Numbered from the stretch's first letter, positions 8,846 through 19,300 are shown. The stretch: 61,886 nt of DNA from Mariprofundus sp. UBA1536 (GCA_002323245.1 DCPU01000024.1:1-61886), one strand, 5' to 3'. Made by a program: numbers and translations. The notes: a model not told the origin generated them from the letters alone.

Positions 8846-9766
8846 TTAATCCGCTAAAAATTCACGCACTGAATAGCGAAGTGTTGCGCTCACATCCTTA
8901 AAGCAGAATAACCCTTTTTTGCCAGCATAAATCGATTCGCAGAGCCATTGCTCTTCATCCTTGATATCTTCCTCAGCCACAGCTTTGCTCCACACGCCTT
9001 TTTTAGGCTTGTTGTAGCTGTCGGTGTAAGAAAATTCAGCCAACCAGCGATAACCACGGTTGCGCAAATCATCCTTTTTCTCAAAAGGCGCGGCGACTGC
9101 AAAGAAGCGACGGCTTTGGAATCTGGCATGGCTGAGTAGTTCTGCCATCGCAGGTTTACCTGATTTTGGTAGTGATTTACTGAGCAAGTGCAATGTGGCC
9201 TGGGCATCATTGACGGCGCGGTGTCCATCAAAGAAATAGCCCAATTTATAAGCAATATAATCAAGCTTGAGGCTGGAGATATCTTCATCTGACCAAGCAA
9301 TGTCATTGAAAGTGCAGGCCCAATTGCAGTTTACAGCGATGGGCAAACGGCGCTCAAGCATTTGCCGATCAAAAGCTGCATTATGGGCAATAATCAAATC
9401 CGCTTTTTCTAGCCATTGATTGATTTCCGAATCATTGAGCCGCTGACCCTTCACCATATCATCGGTGATGCCCGTAACTTGAATGATGACTTCCGATAAG
9501 GGCTCACCAGGGTCTTCAAATCCGCCATAGGCGTGCAAGACTTTGTAAATCTTGCCGCTGGACGCATCATATTCAAAGGCAATGAAGCCCAGCTCAATGA
9601 TTTTATCGACAGTGGTATCAAGGCCTGTGGTTTCAGTATCAAGCACAATGCCGATGCGCGGCGTGGTGGCTTGCCCTTGATGGTAAAAAGCAGGCGGATT
9701 CAAGCGCTCAATTACTTTGTATAAACCATCTTTTTCCAATTGTTGGATTGCTTCGGCATTTGTCAT
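8846..9766 (-). CDS. DnaQ-like 3'-5' exonuclease (DEDDh) with C-terminal extension
   Basis: About 306 residues. A DEDDh exonuclease domain is clear: Exo I IVLDTETTGLD, Exo II region with HNAAFDRQML, and Exo III HRAVNDAQAT containing the catalytic His and Asp. About 100 residues follow, with SRRFFAVAAPFEKKDDLRNR and YRWLAEF, as in stand-alone exonucleases annotated as DNA polymerase III epsilon-like proteins. It is not the replicative proofreader, which is encoded at 19461. The open frame extends upstream to 9907, but the added residues are atypical; ATG 9766 (MTNAEAIQQ) with GGGTAA upstream is the best start, and ATG 9778 is the alternative. Substrate is unknown. Confidence 0.8.
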   Translation of the reverse strand: MTNAEAIQQLEKDGLYKVIERLNPPAFYHQGQATTPRIGIVLDTETTGLDTTVDKIIELGFIAFEYDASSGKIYKVLHAYGGFEDPGEPLSEVIIQVTGITDDMVKGQRLNDSEINQWLEKADLIIAHNAAFDRQMLERRLPIAVNCNWACTFNDIAWSDEDISSLKLDYIAYKLGYFFDGHRAVNDAQATLHLLSKSLPKSGKPAMAELLSHARFQSRRFFAVAAPFEKKDDLRNRGYRWLAEFSYTDSYNKPKKGVWSKAVAEEDIKDEEQWLCESIYAGKKGLFCFKDVSATLRYSVREFLAD

Positions 9767-9930
9767 TGTATTACCCATGGTATAAAAAAATATGTGGCTA
9801 AGCCTGCACATGAATGGATCAATTGTAAGCTGCGTCTTGCTTTTGGTTATACACCTCATCTTTTGGTGTTTGTGGCATGTGAGTCCATGCTCTAGATTAA
9901 GGGTCATGATAATTTTGAAGTTACCAAACT

Positions 9931-9964
9931 AATATGAAGACACTTTTAATATGAAGACACTTTT
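9931..9964 (+). repeat. Perfect 17-bp tandem duplication over the start codon of the DUF748-like gene
   Basis: AATATGAAGACACTTTT occurs twice in direct succession, at 9931-9947 and 9948-9964, without a mismatch. Each copy carries an ATG, but 17 is not a multiple of 3. The upstream ATG (9934) therefore reads a six-codon frame (MKTLLI) whose TGA at 9952-9954 overlaps the real ATG at 9951. Confidence 0.95.
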
Positions 9965-11981
9965 GCAATCCTTGAAAACCCACTGGTTGGCGGCCAGCCC
10001 CATTAGTATGCTGATGATTTTTTCAGTGTTGGTTTATGTGCTTCCCGCTTTTGTGGAGCAGCGCTTGTATGAAACCCTCAGTGATGCTGGATATACACAG
10101 ATAGATTTAGCTCAAGTGAAATGGTCAGGTTCGGGGCTGGGTTTTGAATTGGCCAGCCTTAAAGCTGCGGGTGAAAATGTGCCAGCGCTCAATGTATCAG
10201 AGACGGATGTTTGGCTGGAAACCAGCCGTTTGTGGAATGGTGCGTTGGGCGTTCGCTTGCGCAGTAAGTTGCTTGCAGGTGAAGTGCAGCTTCGCTTGTG
10301 GCATCAGATTTGGTCGGTGCATGGCAATGCTGAAGTGCGCTTCGATGGTATTAGTATCGCAAAGTTGATGGAGAAAGTACCAAACCTTGCTGAAACCCTC
10401 CCTTTTTTGGCGGATAAACATTTGGATGGAAAGCTTTGGCTATCGGCGACAGCCACTTGGAAAGACTTGGTATCGTTAGATATTCCTATCACGGTCAATG
10501 CTTCATTGGCCGACTTAACATTAGTGCATCGCGATAAAACCACCTTACTTTCCTTACACAAACTGCGTTTAAAGGATTTGCGCTACACCTCTCTTGAAGA
10601 TGCAGACGTGCTTATTTATACCGCAGATATTGAAGTAGAGAAATTTGTTATGCGTAACGCTGGCTTAAATCGTGATGTATCTTTTCCACTCACTGCAGAT
10701 GCTTTGCATATACAGGGTTTAAGTATAGCGAAAAATCAGCATATCAGCATCAGCCAAACGGCTTTGCGCGGATTGCAGCTTGGAGAAGGAACACAAACAT
10801 TAGCTGGCCTTGAAGACTTGGTATTTACTGATTTGCGTTTGCAACCAGAGCAACAATTGACCATCAACCATATCAACTTAGGCCAAGGGAAATTGTTTTT
10901 GGTGAAAACCAAAGAGGGGCAATGGCAGCCACTGGAGTTGCTGCTTGCCAGTTTGCCTAAAGCTAAGGATAAATCAGCCCAGGCCATACAAGATTCGCCC
11001 ATGAAAATTGCAGTCAACAATATCGATATCAAGGCCGTGGATTTAACCATGACCGATGCATCATTTGCGCGAGATAAGGTGCTAAAGGCCAATATCAAAG
11101 CAGCAACACTCAATAATGTGACACTTCATCAAAGCCAGCAGCCAACGCTGTGGCGTGTCGAAGGTAGTTTAGGTGAGAATGGCGCATGGACAAGCAAAGG
11201 TGCGATTTGGCTGGATGATTTAGAAAAGGAAGTCGATGCCACTTTGACCATCCATGCCTTAGAGCTTGCGCCGTATTCAGGTTATGTGGAACGCAAATTT
11301 GGCTCGGGAATTTTATCAGGAAATATGGATGCTGATTTGCAAGCCAAAGTGCGAGCGGGTGATGTGGATGTATCAGGTACCTTGTTGGCGAGGAAAGCGA
11401 GCTTAAAAGCCAGTGATTCATTCTTGGACGTGGGTAAGGATTGGTCGTTATCTTCAGCTGTGGATGTGCTTAGGGATTCGGATAATAACGTCAATCTCAA
11501 CATCGCTGCGGAAGGTAAGTTGTCTGACCCCACCTTTAAGTTCGCTGGCCTCTGGGACAAAGTGCTTAAAGAGGCTGTGCAAAGCACCACCATCAGTTAT
11601 CTGGCGCAAACCATGCAGCCTTATGGGCTGGCTTATACCATTGGTCAATATTTATATGAGCAAAGTAAGACCATTGAGTTAAAGCCCTTTGTGTTCGAAA
11701 CAGGTGCAGTATTGCTCACAGCTAAAAGTCCTGATTTGGATGGTTACAGCGAGAAGATTGCGCAGTTGTTGAAAAAGAGGCCAACTTATATTTTAGAGAT
11801 TTGCCCGCGCTTTGTGGCTGGGGAAACTGACATCCAGGAATCCCTCTCGCAGGAGCGGGTGAGGCTGCTCACTCAAAGGTTGCAAATATTGGATTTATTG
11901 CCAAGTCGCTGGACGGTGTGTGAACCAAAACTCGACGCTAGAAAACAAGCAACATCGCGTCTTGCTTTAAGGTTACTTTAA
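9951..11981 (+). CDS. DUF748/AsmA-like envelope protein
   Basis: A 676-residue protein with one N-terminal membrane anchor (about residues 15-35) and a long, beta-rich periplasmic region with AsmA-family character, including LKASLADLTL-like strand repeats and SISQTALRGLQLGEG. The C-terminal region (RPTYILEICPRFVAGETD to the end) resembles the DUF748 C terminus. AsmA-like proteins form hydrophobic grooves thought to conduct phospholipids between inner and outer membranes; assignment of that role here is inference. The gene is flanked by a minus-strand exonuclease and sthA. The start at 9951 lies in a 17-bp tandem duplication, and its ribosome binding site is weak. Confidence 0.75.
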   Translation: MKTLLQSLKTHWLAASPISMLMIFSVLVYVLPAFVEQRLYETLSDAGYTQIDLAQVKWSGSGLGFELASLKAAGENVPALNVSETDVWLETSRLWNGALGVRLRSKLLAGEVQLRLWHQIWSVHGNAEVRFDGISIAKLMEKVPNLAETLPFLADKHLDGKLWLSATATWKDLVSLDIPITVNASLADLTLVHRDKTTLLSLHKLRLKDLRYTSLEDADVLIYTADIEVEKFVMRNAGLNRDVSFPLTADALHIQGLSIAKNQHISISQTALRGLQLGEGTQTLAGLEDLVFTDLRLQPEQQLTINHINLGQGKLFLVKTKEGQWQPLELLLASLPKAKDKSAQAIQDSPMKIAVNNIDIKAVDLTMTDASFARDKVLKANIKAATLNNVTLHQSQQPTLWRVEGSLGENGAWTSKGAIWLDDLEKEVDATLTIHALELAPYSGYVERKFGSGILSGNMDADLQAKVRAGDVDVSGTLLARKASLKASDSFLDVGKDWSLSSAVDVLRDSDNNVNLNIAAEGKLSDPTFKFAGLWDKVLKEAVQSTTISYLAQTMQPYGLAYTIGQYLYEQSKTIELKPFVFETGAVLLTAKSPDLDGYSEKIAQLLKKRPTYILEICPRFVAGETDIQESLSQERVRLLTQRLQILDLLPSRWTVCEPKLDARKQATSRLALRLL

Positions 11982-12058
11982 TTTGTCATTTTTAAGTTCA
12001 AGCGTGGTGCGTTCGCAGGGATAGAAACCTTTGCCCAGTCTGCGAAAAAAGGAGCTTT

Positions 12059-13459
12059 ATGTCACATTATGATATTTTGGTGATTGGCTCTGGACCTGCG
12101 GGTCATCGGGCAGCTATTCAGGCCGCAAAAAGAGGAAAGAAGGTGGCAATCATTGAGCGAAAGCCGCGCATTGGTGGGGCAGGGCTGCAGACTGGCACAA
12201 TCCCGAGCAAAGCTTTACGCGAAGTTGCTTATGCTGCAACGTTTGGCGTCATGCACGGTATGCGGGGTGAAACAGTCAAACCCAGTGTGAAAGATGACTT
12301 TCTTGCCGAATCGGTATTTAAAAAAAACACGGTTATCGACATTCAAGAATCTGTTTTTTTAGATCAATTAAAGCGTAATAACGTAGCGCTTATTTTTGGT
12401 GAAGCCATGTTTTTGGATCAAAACACCTTGCAGGTGAAGTCAAAGCTTGATGAAAACCAAACGCTTACGGCGGAAAAGATGATTGTGGCCACAGGATCAA
12501 GACCTAGGCGTCCCAAAGATGTGCCCTTTGATAAACACCGTGTGTTGGACTCTACATCTATCTTGAATATGAAAACCTTACCGAAAAAACTAACCGTTGT
12601 AGGTGGTGGTGTAATCGCCTGTGAGTTTGCAACGATTTATGCCGCTCTCGGGGTTGATGTGTGTATTGTTGATTCGCATCCAAAAATCCTTGGTTTTTTG
12701 TGTGAGGATATCGCAGCAACCCTGCAGCAAAATATGAAGCGTATGGGTATTGCCTTTAAAATGAATCAAAACATTCAATCCATAACATGCGATGGTGAGA
12801 GGGTGACGTTGACCGTCGAACAAGAAAGTATCGAAAGTGATGCGCTTCTTTATGCATTAGGCAGGGTTCCTAATGTCAATGGTTTGGGGTTTGAGACGCT
12901 TGGAATTGATAGCTATCCACGCGGCTGGGTGAAAACCAATGAAAATTTTCAAACCAATATTTCCAATATTTATGCGGTTGGTGATTTGATTGGTTCCCCA
13001 TCCTTGGCCGCAACAGGCATTGAGCAGGGGCGCATTGCCGCCTTACATGCTTGCAATGCCAATGAGGCGATAATTTCAAGCTGTTTGCCCATGGCGGTTT
13101 ACACCATTCCTGAAGTGGCTTGGGTTGGAAAAACCTCGCAGGAATTAAAGGAGCAAAACATCTCCTTTGTGGAAGGTGTTGGGCGCTACAAAGAAACAGC
13201 GCGAGGACAAATTATTGGTGATGCCAACGGTTTGTTAAAGCTACTGGTTGATCCTAATACCCGAGTCATTTTGGGCGTGCATATTGTTGGCGAATCAGCC
13301 AGTGAGTTGATTCATATTGGCCAAATGATTATGAATTTGAATGGTACGGTGAATCATTTGATTCAGAACGTGTTCAATTATCCCACATTGGCTGAATGTT
13401 ATAAAATTGCGGCTCTTGATTGCAGTAGTAAAATTAAGCTTGGATTACTGTCAAAGTAA
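12059..13459 (+). CDS. sthA: Soluble pyridine nucleotide transhydrogenase SthA
   Basis: A 466-residue flavoprotein disulphide reductase-fold enzyme. It has the N-terminal FAD motif GSGPAGHRAA, a second dinucleotide motif VVGGGVIACEFA, the FAD-binding YAVGDLIG and the interface motif FNYPTLAECYKIAAL. At the position of the usual redox disulphide it reads GGAGLQTGTIPSKALR, with no cysteine pair, as expected for SthA, which passes electrons directly between NADPH and NAD. It helps to balance NADPH and NADH. AAAAGGAGC is the ribosome binding site. It is preceded by an inverted repeat at 12012-12046. Confidence 0.92.
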   Translation: MSHYDILVIGSGPAGHRAAIQAAKRGKKVAIIERKPRIGGAGLQTGTIPSKALREVAYAATFGVMHGMRGETVKPSVKDDFLAESVFKKNTVIDIQESVFLDQLKRNNVALIFGEAMFLDQNTLQVKSKLDENQTLTAEKMIVATGSRPRRPKDVPFDKHRVLDSTSILNMKTLPKKLTVVGGGVIACEFATIYAALGVDVCIVDSHPKILGFLCEDIAATLQQNMKRMGIAFKMNQNIQSITCDGERVTLTVEQESIESDALLYALGRVPNVNGLGFETLGIDSYPRGWVKTNENFQTNISNIYAVGDLIGSPSLAATGIEQGRIAALHACNANEAIISSCLPMAVYTIPEVAWVGKTSQELKEQNISFVEGVGRYKETARGQIIGDANGLLKLLVDPNTRVILGVHIVGESASELIHIGQMIMNLNGTVNHLIQNVFNYPTLAECYKIAALDCSSKIKLGLLSK

Positions 13460-13482
13460 GAATATGACTCATTCCTGTAAAC

Positions 13483-13559
13483 TGGTGCACCCTAGTGGAT
13501 TCGAACCACTGGCCCCTGCCTTCGGAGGGCAGTGCTCTATCCAGCTGAGCTAAGGGTGC
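13483..13559 (-). tRNA. tRNA-Arg (anticodon CCG)
   Basis: The minus strand folds into a complete cloverleaf. The acceptor GCACCCT pairs with AGGGTGC, the anticodon stem-loop is CTGCC-CTCCGAA-GGCAG with anticodon CCG, and the T loop is GGTTCGAATCC. CCA is encoded (plus-strand TGG at 13483-13485). It reads CGG codons. It sits alone between sthA and mlaF. Confidence 0.97.
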
Positions 13560-13594
13560 AAATATGAAAATCACGCTTCATGCGAAGTTGGCGG

Positions 13595-13622
13595 AGGATA
13601 GTGATAACGCTTAAGAAAGCAA
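13595..13622 (-). promoter_or_regulatory. Putative sigma-70 promoter of tRNA-Arg
   Basis: On the minus strand TTGCTT (13622-13617) is followed after 16 bp by TATCCT (13600-13595), then a GC-rich CCGCC discriminator, which is common at stable-RNA promoters. The tRNA begins 36 bp downstream. Confidence 0.45.
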
Positions 13623-13698
13623 ACTACTGGCGATAGAGTTTAGGGTTGCTAGTTCGCCCTTTCACAGACTATATTCCGCATATGTTCGAGAAACTTTC

Positions 13699-14508
13699 AT
13701 GATTAAAATTGAAGCATTAAGCCATGCGTTCAACGGGGTGAAAGCCCTAGATGATATCAATATGCATATCAAAAAAGGTGAAGTAACTGTGATTATGGGT
13801 GGTTCGGGTTCGGGTAAAACTACCTTGCTGCGTTTGATTGCTGGCCTGCTTACGCCAACGGCAGGTGCGATTTGGTTTGATGGCGAAGATTTGGCTAAGG
13901 TTGGCCGCAAGCGCTTGTATGAACTTCGCTTGCGTGTGGGCATGGTCTTTCAATATTCAGCGTTGCTCAATTCTTTGAATGTGTATGATAATGTCGCCTT
14001 TACCTTACATGAACATACCAAGCTTGATGAAAGTGTGATTAGCACCATGGTGACCATGAAATTGGAGCAAGTGGGTTTGCGCGGCTTTGAGCAAATGATG
14101 CCATCTCAGCTTTCTGGTGGTATGGCCAAACGTGTGGCCTTTGCCAGAGCTTTGGCGATGGATCCACAAGTGGTGTATTTTGATGAACCTACATCTGGTC
14201 TTGATCCCATTTCTGCGGGCGTGGTGAGTACACTTATTCATGAGACCACACAAAAAACCAAAATGACTTCTGTGGTGGTCACACATGATGTGGAAGCAGG
14301 CTTAAATATTGCCGACCATGTGGTGTTGTTATGGCAAGGTCAAATCATTGCCGAAGGCGATGCTGAAAGTATTCGTCAAAGCACCGACCCACGTGTGGTG
14401 CAATTTATCAAGGGTGAACCCAATGGCCCGATTCCTTTCTCGCGCAGCCAAACTGCTTATATTGATGATTTAATGCATAAGCCAGGTTATGTGAGGATGC
14501 AAGCATGA
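13699..14508 (+). CDS. mlaF: Phospholipid ABC transporter ATPase MlaF
   Basis: A 269-residue ABC ATPase with Walker A GGSGSGKTT (residues about 34-42), signature LSGGMAKRVAFARAL and Walker B VVYFDEPTSGLDP followed by the switch histidine TSVVVTHD. The MAKRVA form of the signature is typical of the Mla/Ttg2 subfamily. It powers retention or movement of phospholipids between the membranes through the MCE protein MlaD. It is the first gene of mlaFEDC, and its stop overlaps the mlaE start (ATGA). Confidence 0.95.
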   Translation: MIKIEALSHAFNGVKALDDINMHIKKGEVTVIMGGSGSGKTTLLRLIAGLLTPTAGAIWFDGEDLAKVGRKRLYELRLRVGMVFQYSALLNSLNVYDNVAFTLHEHTKLDESVISTMVTMKLEQVGLRGFEQMMPSQLSGGMAKRVAFARALAMDPQVVYFDEPTSGLDPISAGVVSTLIHETTQKTKMTSVVVTHDVEAGLNIADHVVLLWQGQIIAEGDAESIRQSTDPRVVQFIKGEPNGPIPFSRSQTAYIDDLMHKPGYVRMQA

Positions 14509-15284
14509 AGGCGGTCACTAACTTTTTTGGTGGTTTTGGTCGCACAGTTTTACATGTGATTGAAAAAATGGGTGATGCCACCATGTATGGTGTCTCCACT
14601 GTTGCTTTGTTTTTCGTGCCACCTTGGCAGGGTCAACATTTTATCCGTCAAATGTATGCGTTGGGTGTGGGCTCTATGGTGATTATTATTATCACTGGTG
14701 CCTTTACTGGCATGGTGTTGGCATTGCAGGGATATCATATGCTGGTGAAAGTCGGCACAGAATCGCTGCTGGGCCCTGCTGTGGCTTTATCGATTATTCG
14801 TGAACTTGGTCCCGTATTGGCTGCCTTGATGTTTGTAGGCAGGGCTGGTTCTAGTATCACAGCTGAAATTGGCATTATGCGCGTGACTGAGCAAATGGAT
14901 TCGTTAGAAATGATGGCAGTGAATCCGCGCTCACGTGTGTTGCTGACTCGCATCATTGCCAGTGCACTTTCATTGCCGTTATTGGTGGCCATTTTTGATG
15001 TGGTGGGTTTGTTTGCAGGCTATGTGATTGGTGTGGAAATGCTGGGTGTGAATGGCGGCGTTTATATGGGGGAAACCATCGATAAAATCGATATGGTTGA
15101 TATCAGTGTGGGTGTGACCAAATCGATTTATTTTGGATTTTTGATTGGTGTGATTTGCACCTTTATGGGTTATCGCGCTACTGCGACGACTGAAGGTGTG
15201 GCCAAAGCCACCACTCAGGCTGTAATGATTTGTTCGGTAATGGTGTTGATTCTTGATTATATCATCACTTCATTTTACCTCTAG
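14505..15284 (+). CDS. mlaE: Phospholipid ABC transporter permease MlaE
   Basis: A 259-residue integral membrane permease of the MlaE family with the conserved segments GAFTGMVLALQGY, LGPVLAALMFVGRAGSSITAE, and MRVTEQMDSLEMMAVNP. These form the permease core of the Mla complex, which binds MlaF on the cytoplasmic side and MlaD on the periplasmic side. It overlaps mlaF by 4 bp and is followed after 14 bp by mlaD. No separate STAS protein (MlaB) gene is present in the cluster. Confidence 0.95.
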   Translation: MKAVTNFFGGFGRTVLHVIEKMGDATMYGVSTVALFFVPPWQGQHFIRQMYALGVGSMVIIIITGAFTGMVLALQGYHMLVKVGTESLLGPAVALSIIRELGPVLAALMFVGRAGSSITAEIGIMRVTEQMDSLEMMAVNPRSRVLLTRIIASALSLPLLVAIFDVVGLFAGYVIGVEMLGVNGGVYMGETIDKIDMVDISVGVTKSIYFGFLIGVICTFMGYRATATTEGVAKATTQAVMICSVMVLILDYIITSFYL

Positions 15285-15298
15285 GAGACGTTTTAAAC

Positions 15299-15751
15299 AT
15301 GAATGAATATCGGAAAATTGAAGTTATTGTTGGCGTGTTTGTGCTCATTGGGGTGATGAGTATTTCATGGCTTGCATTAAAATTGGGGCAGGTCGGCGGC
15401 CTTGGTCAGGATGGTTATGAGCTTGTAGCTATTTTTGAAGATGCAGGCGGCGTGCGTGAAGGCAGCGATATTATGTTGGCAGGTGTGTCCATAGGCCAGG
15501 TTAAATCAGTTGTGTTACGCAACAACAAAGAAGCTGAAATGCATTTTCAAATCAACAATGGTGTGAAGTTGGCAACCGATGCAACCGTTGCCATTCGCAC
15601 CAAAGGTTTGATTGGTGAGAAGTTTGTGCGGGTAAACCAGGGTTTCGAAGAAGATTACCTGGCTGCTGGTGATGAATTTGAAGACACCGAGTCTGCCATC
15701 AATATCGAAGATTTGATTAGTAAATATATATTCAGTGGAGATGCGAAATGA
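15299..15751 (+). CDS. mlaD: MCE-domain lipid-binding protein MlaD
   Basis: A 150-residue protein with one N-terminal membrane helix (about 9-29) and a single MCE domain (about 38-116; VAIFEDAGGVREGSDIMLAG, then GQVKSVVL and IRTKGLIGEKFVRV). Six MlaD chains form the periplasmic ring above MlaE through which lipids pass. The C-terminal segment ESAINIEDLISKYIF is like that of short MlaD proteins. Its stop overlaps the start of mlaC (ATGA). Confidence 0.93.
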   Translation: MNEYRKIEVIVGVFVLIGVMSISWLALKLGQVGGLGQDGYELVAIFEDAGGVREGSDIMLAGVSIGQVKSVVLRNNKEAEMHFQINNGVKLATDATVAIRTKGLIGEKFVRVNQGFEEDYLAAGDEFEDTESAINIEDLISKYIFSGDAK

Positions 15752-16359
15752 ATAAATTATTACTGGGTTTAGCTTTTGGCGCCATGGTGTTGGTTGCTGG
15801 GCTAAACAATGCAATTGCTGCAGAAGAATCGCCAAAAGATGTCGTCAAAAATACGATTGAAAACATCATCAGTGTGCTTGAAGAACGTACAGATAAAGAT
15901 GCAATCAATGATGCTGATAGGGAAGGCATTCGTAAGGTTGTTGCGGGTAAGTTTGACTATTTTGAAATGTCGCGCCGAAGCGTTGGCCCTGAATTTGATG
16001 CATTAAGCGCATCAAAAAAAGTTGAATTTGCCGATGTGTTTCGCCAAATGTTGGAATATTCTTATGGCAATCAATTGGCTGGATATAATGGGCAAAAAGT
16101 GGCGTTTGAAGATGCCGAATTTAAATCGGATAAAGCGCGCGTGAAAGGCGCAGTTATTGATGCAAACAAATCTATTCCCATGGAATACCGCTTGCACCAA
16201 ACCGCATCGGGCTGGCAGGTCTATGATATCAAGATTGAAGGCGTGAGCATGATTTCAACCTTCCGCCAAGATTTTAAATCCATCGTTAACGATTCCGGAA
16301 TTGCTGGCCTGCTTACTGTGCTGCAAGCCAAAGTTGAGAAACTCAAATCAAACGGATAA
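15748..16359 (+). CDS. mlaC: Periplasmic phospholipid-binding protein MlaC
   Basis: A 203-residue secreted protein: a signal peptide (hydrophobic core LLGLAFGAMVLVAGL, cleavage probably after AIA at about 24-25) followed by the MlaC/Ttg2D fold, with KFDYFEMSRRSVGPEFDAL and the C-terminal GWQVYDIKIEGVSMISTFRQDF. MlaC shuttles phospholipid across the periplasm between the inner-membrane MlaFED complex and the outer membrane. Translation is coupled to mlaD by an ATGA overlap. MlaA, the outer-membrane partner, is not in the window. Confidence 0.93.
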   Translation: MNKLLLGLAFGAMVLVAGLNNAIAAEESPKDVVKNTIENIISVLEERTDKDAINDADREGIRKVVAGKFDYFEMSRRSVGPEFDALSASKKVEFADVFRQMLEYSYGNQLAGYNGQKVAFEDAEFKSDKARVKGAVIDANKSIPMEYRLHQTASGWQVYDIKIEGVSMISTFRQDFKSIVNDSGIAGLLTVLQAKVEKLKSNG

Positions 16360-16391
16360 GGATTTTCTCCCGCCCTCTTGCTGAGTAGTTG

Positions 16392-19300
16392 ATGTTTAAA
16401 CTCTGCCTTATTCGAGGCTGTCGAATTGTGTTGATGCTTGCTGCTGCAGCTTTTATGGCTGTGGCAGCTTTGTTTTTGGGCGCGCCCAATATCAGCATGT
16501 TCAAATCACAAGTCATCGAAAGTGCACAAACACAATTACAAGCCAGCCAATTTGAGATCAGTGATTTGAAACTAGCTTGGCAGGCAGGGCCTGCGCTTGA
16601 TTTGGGCAATGTGCAACTGCAAACAAGCACTTACCAGCTGCAAAATGCCCACATTTTACTGTCTTATCCTTTAATGCACATTTTTAGGGGCTCGCTTGCA
16701 CCGCAAGTCATCATTTCTGGGGGGGCATTTTTCCTTGATTTGGATAAAGCTGCCCATGAGAAGCCGCAAGCCAGTCATGTGCGCACAGTGTTCGAAGCGG
16801 TGGATGTTAGCTATGTGTTGCAACAGCAACGACAAGATATTCCACAGTTGAGCCTTGAGCTGCTTCCCCAAGAGTCTGAGTTTATTGTTCATGCGGCTGG
16901 CTTGGATGCTTATATTGCTTTTGATGAGTTGAAACATTTGCAGCAATTACGCGTGGAAATTACTGATTTTTCATGTCTGCCAAATTCGTGGATGCAATAT
17001 GCTAAAAACTTAACTAAGGCAAAAGTGAATGTGCAAAACACTGCTGATGCTTCTTGGAAGTGGAATGTTGATGTATTGGCAGATAAAGGAAGTTTGGATA
17101 TCCCTCAAGCGCATTTCCTGCTGCCATTTCAACGTTTGCAAGCGGATGGTTCAGTGGTCTGGCAAGATGTCGAAAATAAAACGTTAGCCTGGTTTGAAGC
17201 ATCAAGTCTGCATTGGAAAGACGATGAAAACTTTGCTGATTTGTCTATGCTATGGAAGCAAGATAATTTACATATTGATGTCCACGCTGGCTCTGCTTCG
17301 ATGCCCATGTTGTGGTCGTGGCTGTGGATGCTTGGTGGTGATAGTTGGCATGCGTGGCTAAGTAGCATGCATCAAGGCCGTATTGATACTGTCACTGCAG
17401 TGGTGGACTTGCCGTGGTCGCTTCCATTGCAACAAGCACCAAGTCATCAAAACTTGTTGGATATGACATACCATGTGAATGCCAAGGCTAGCGGCGCTGA
17501 TATTGCGTTGGGCTTGGAAGGCGATTACCTCACGGCGATGCATGCGGATGTGGAAGTGGATAGCACGCAGTTGCAGGCTAAAATTTCCAGCACTTTGCTT
17601 GATAATGGCGCTGGAGAAATCAGCGGTGAATACAGCATCGATTGGGAAAACCTCATGATGCAAATCCAAGGCCAGGGCATGGTTGATGTGGGAAAACTGC
17701 ACAACTGGCTGGATAAAGATTCTGGCCAAGAAATGCATTGGGGTAAGGCGCCGGCTTCTGCAACTGTAAATATGCGTTGGTCGCTGAAAGCTTCTGGGCC
17801 TGAGCATACGCTTGTGAAGGTAAAGCCCACCGCTGATTGGATACTCGCACCTAAGGGTATTGATTTGGTGGCGCATCAGGGTTTAGCTACTTGGGATATT
17901 AATCGGGGTTTGGATTTGTCGGATATGCAGATGACATCACCTTGGTTTAAGGGTGAAGTGAGTTTGTATCTCAATAAAAATAAGCAATGGGCTTTGGAAA
18001 ACTTTGAATTGGATGCCAAAGCTAGCCTCAAAACTTTAACTGATAGTTTTGCGCTACCCATTGAAAAACCCAGTGGTGAAACAGCGCTCTCACTAAAGCT
18101 TGCTAGTGGTTTTTGGATTGGTGATTTGGATATGGCCAATGCGCATTGGCAAAACTTCTTGGGTGAACAACGCAAAGGCACAGAGCCCATGCATATTGTA
18201 TTTTCAGGTAAACCCAAAGGCGGCGTGGGGGATATTTTACCGATTCAACTTAGCAATATTCGCTTGATGGGTGATACCTTGGATATCACCGGTCACGCAC
18301 ATATTACAGCCAATAGCCTCGATCTAAATTTTGAAGAAATTTATAGCCCTGCTTTTGTGGGCAAGTTACGCTTATTTTTGCCTATGCATCAGGAATTACC
18401 TATCGGTTTGGAGGTCGTGGCAGATTATGTGGATAGGCCGCTGCTGACGTCGTATATGCAGATGAAGGAATCAAATAACACAGATGCAGCGGGGCAAAAT
18501 AGCCCTATGCCGCGATTGAGTTTATATGCTGATGTGCGCTGGATGCAGTGGGAGCGCAGTCATGCAGAAAACTTTAAAGTGCGTTTCTCCTCCGATGACA
18601 ACAGTAATGGCAGTATTTCTGCCGAGCTTTTTGATTCAGGCGATTTGGAGCTGGAGAATCTGGATGTGTCTTTTTCTTTGCTTAAGCAAGATCAAGTTGA
18701 TTTACATCGTTTTGTTGCCGAAGGTTCGGGGCAGAAAATCACCATTTCAGGTTCGGTTCACAAGCTAAATCCCACCGAATTTCAGTGGCAGGGTTTGGTG
18801 GTGATGGGTGGTGAGTTTGGGCAATTGATGGCGCAAGCTGAGCTCAATAAATTGTTTAACGAAGGCAAGATGAATGCTGTATTCTTGGGTAAGGGCACAT
18901 TCAAAGAAGGTGAGGCTTGGTGGCGTGGGCTGGATGGGCATTTGCGCTTGCGCGTGGATGAAGGCCGCATCAACCAAGGTGGCACACTTACACGTCTGCT
19001 TGCTGCAATCAGTTTGGTGGACTTGCCCAAATATTTGATTTTCCAGCGCCAAGATGTGGTGGGCAAAGGTTTGTTCTACGATAAAATGCAGGTAGAAGCT
19101 GATTTTAAAGAAGAAAAGCTCACCATCAAACAATTGGCGTTCTTATCATCAGCCTTGGATGCAGGTGGTACTGGAGAAGTCAATCTGGACACTGGCCATA
19201 TGGATTTGGTGATTATTGGTAGACCATGGCAAAATATTGAAGCAGTTGTGGGCAGTATTCCGCTGCTTGGTTATGTACTCACTGGTAAAGATAAGAGTTT

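Noticed and set aside
9767..9907. Long start of the exonuclease at 9907
   Set aside because: The extra residues (rich in His, Cys and Lys) do not resemble the family, and no site supports it.
12059..13459. Missing redox disulphide in the flavoprotein
   Set aside because: This is the expected state for SthA and not a loss of function.
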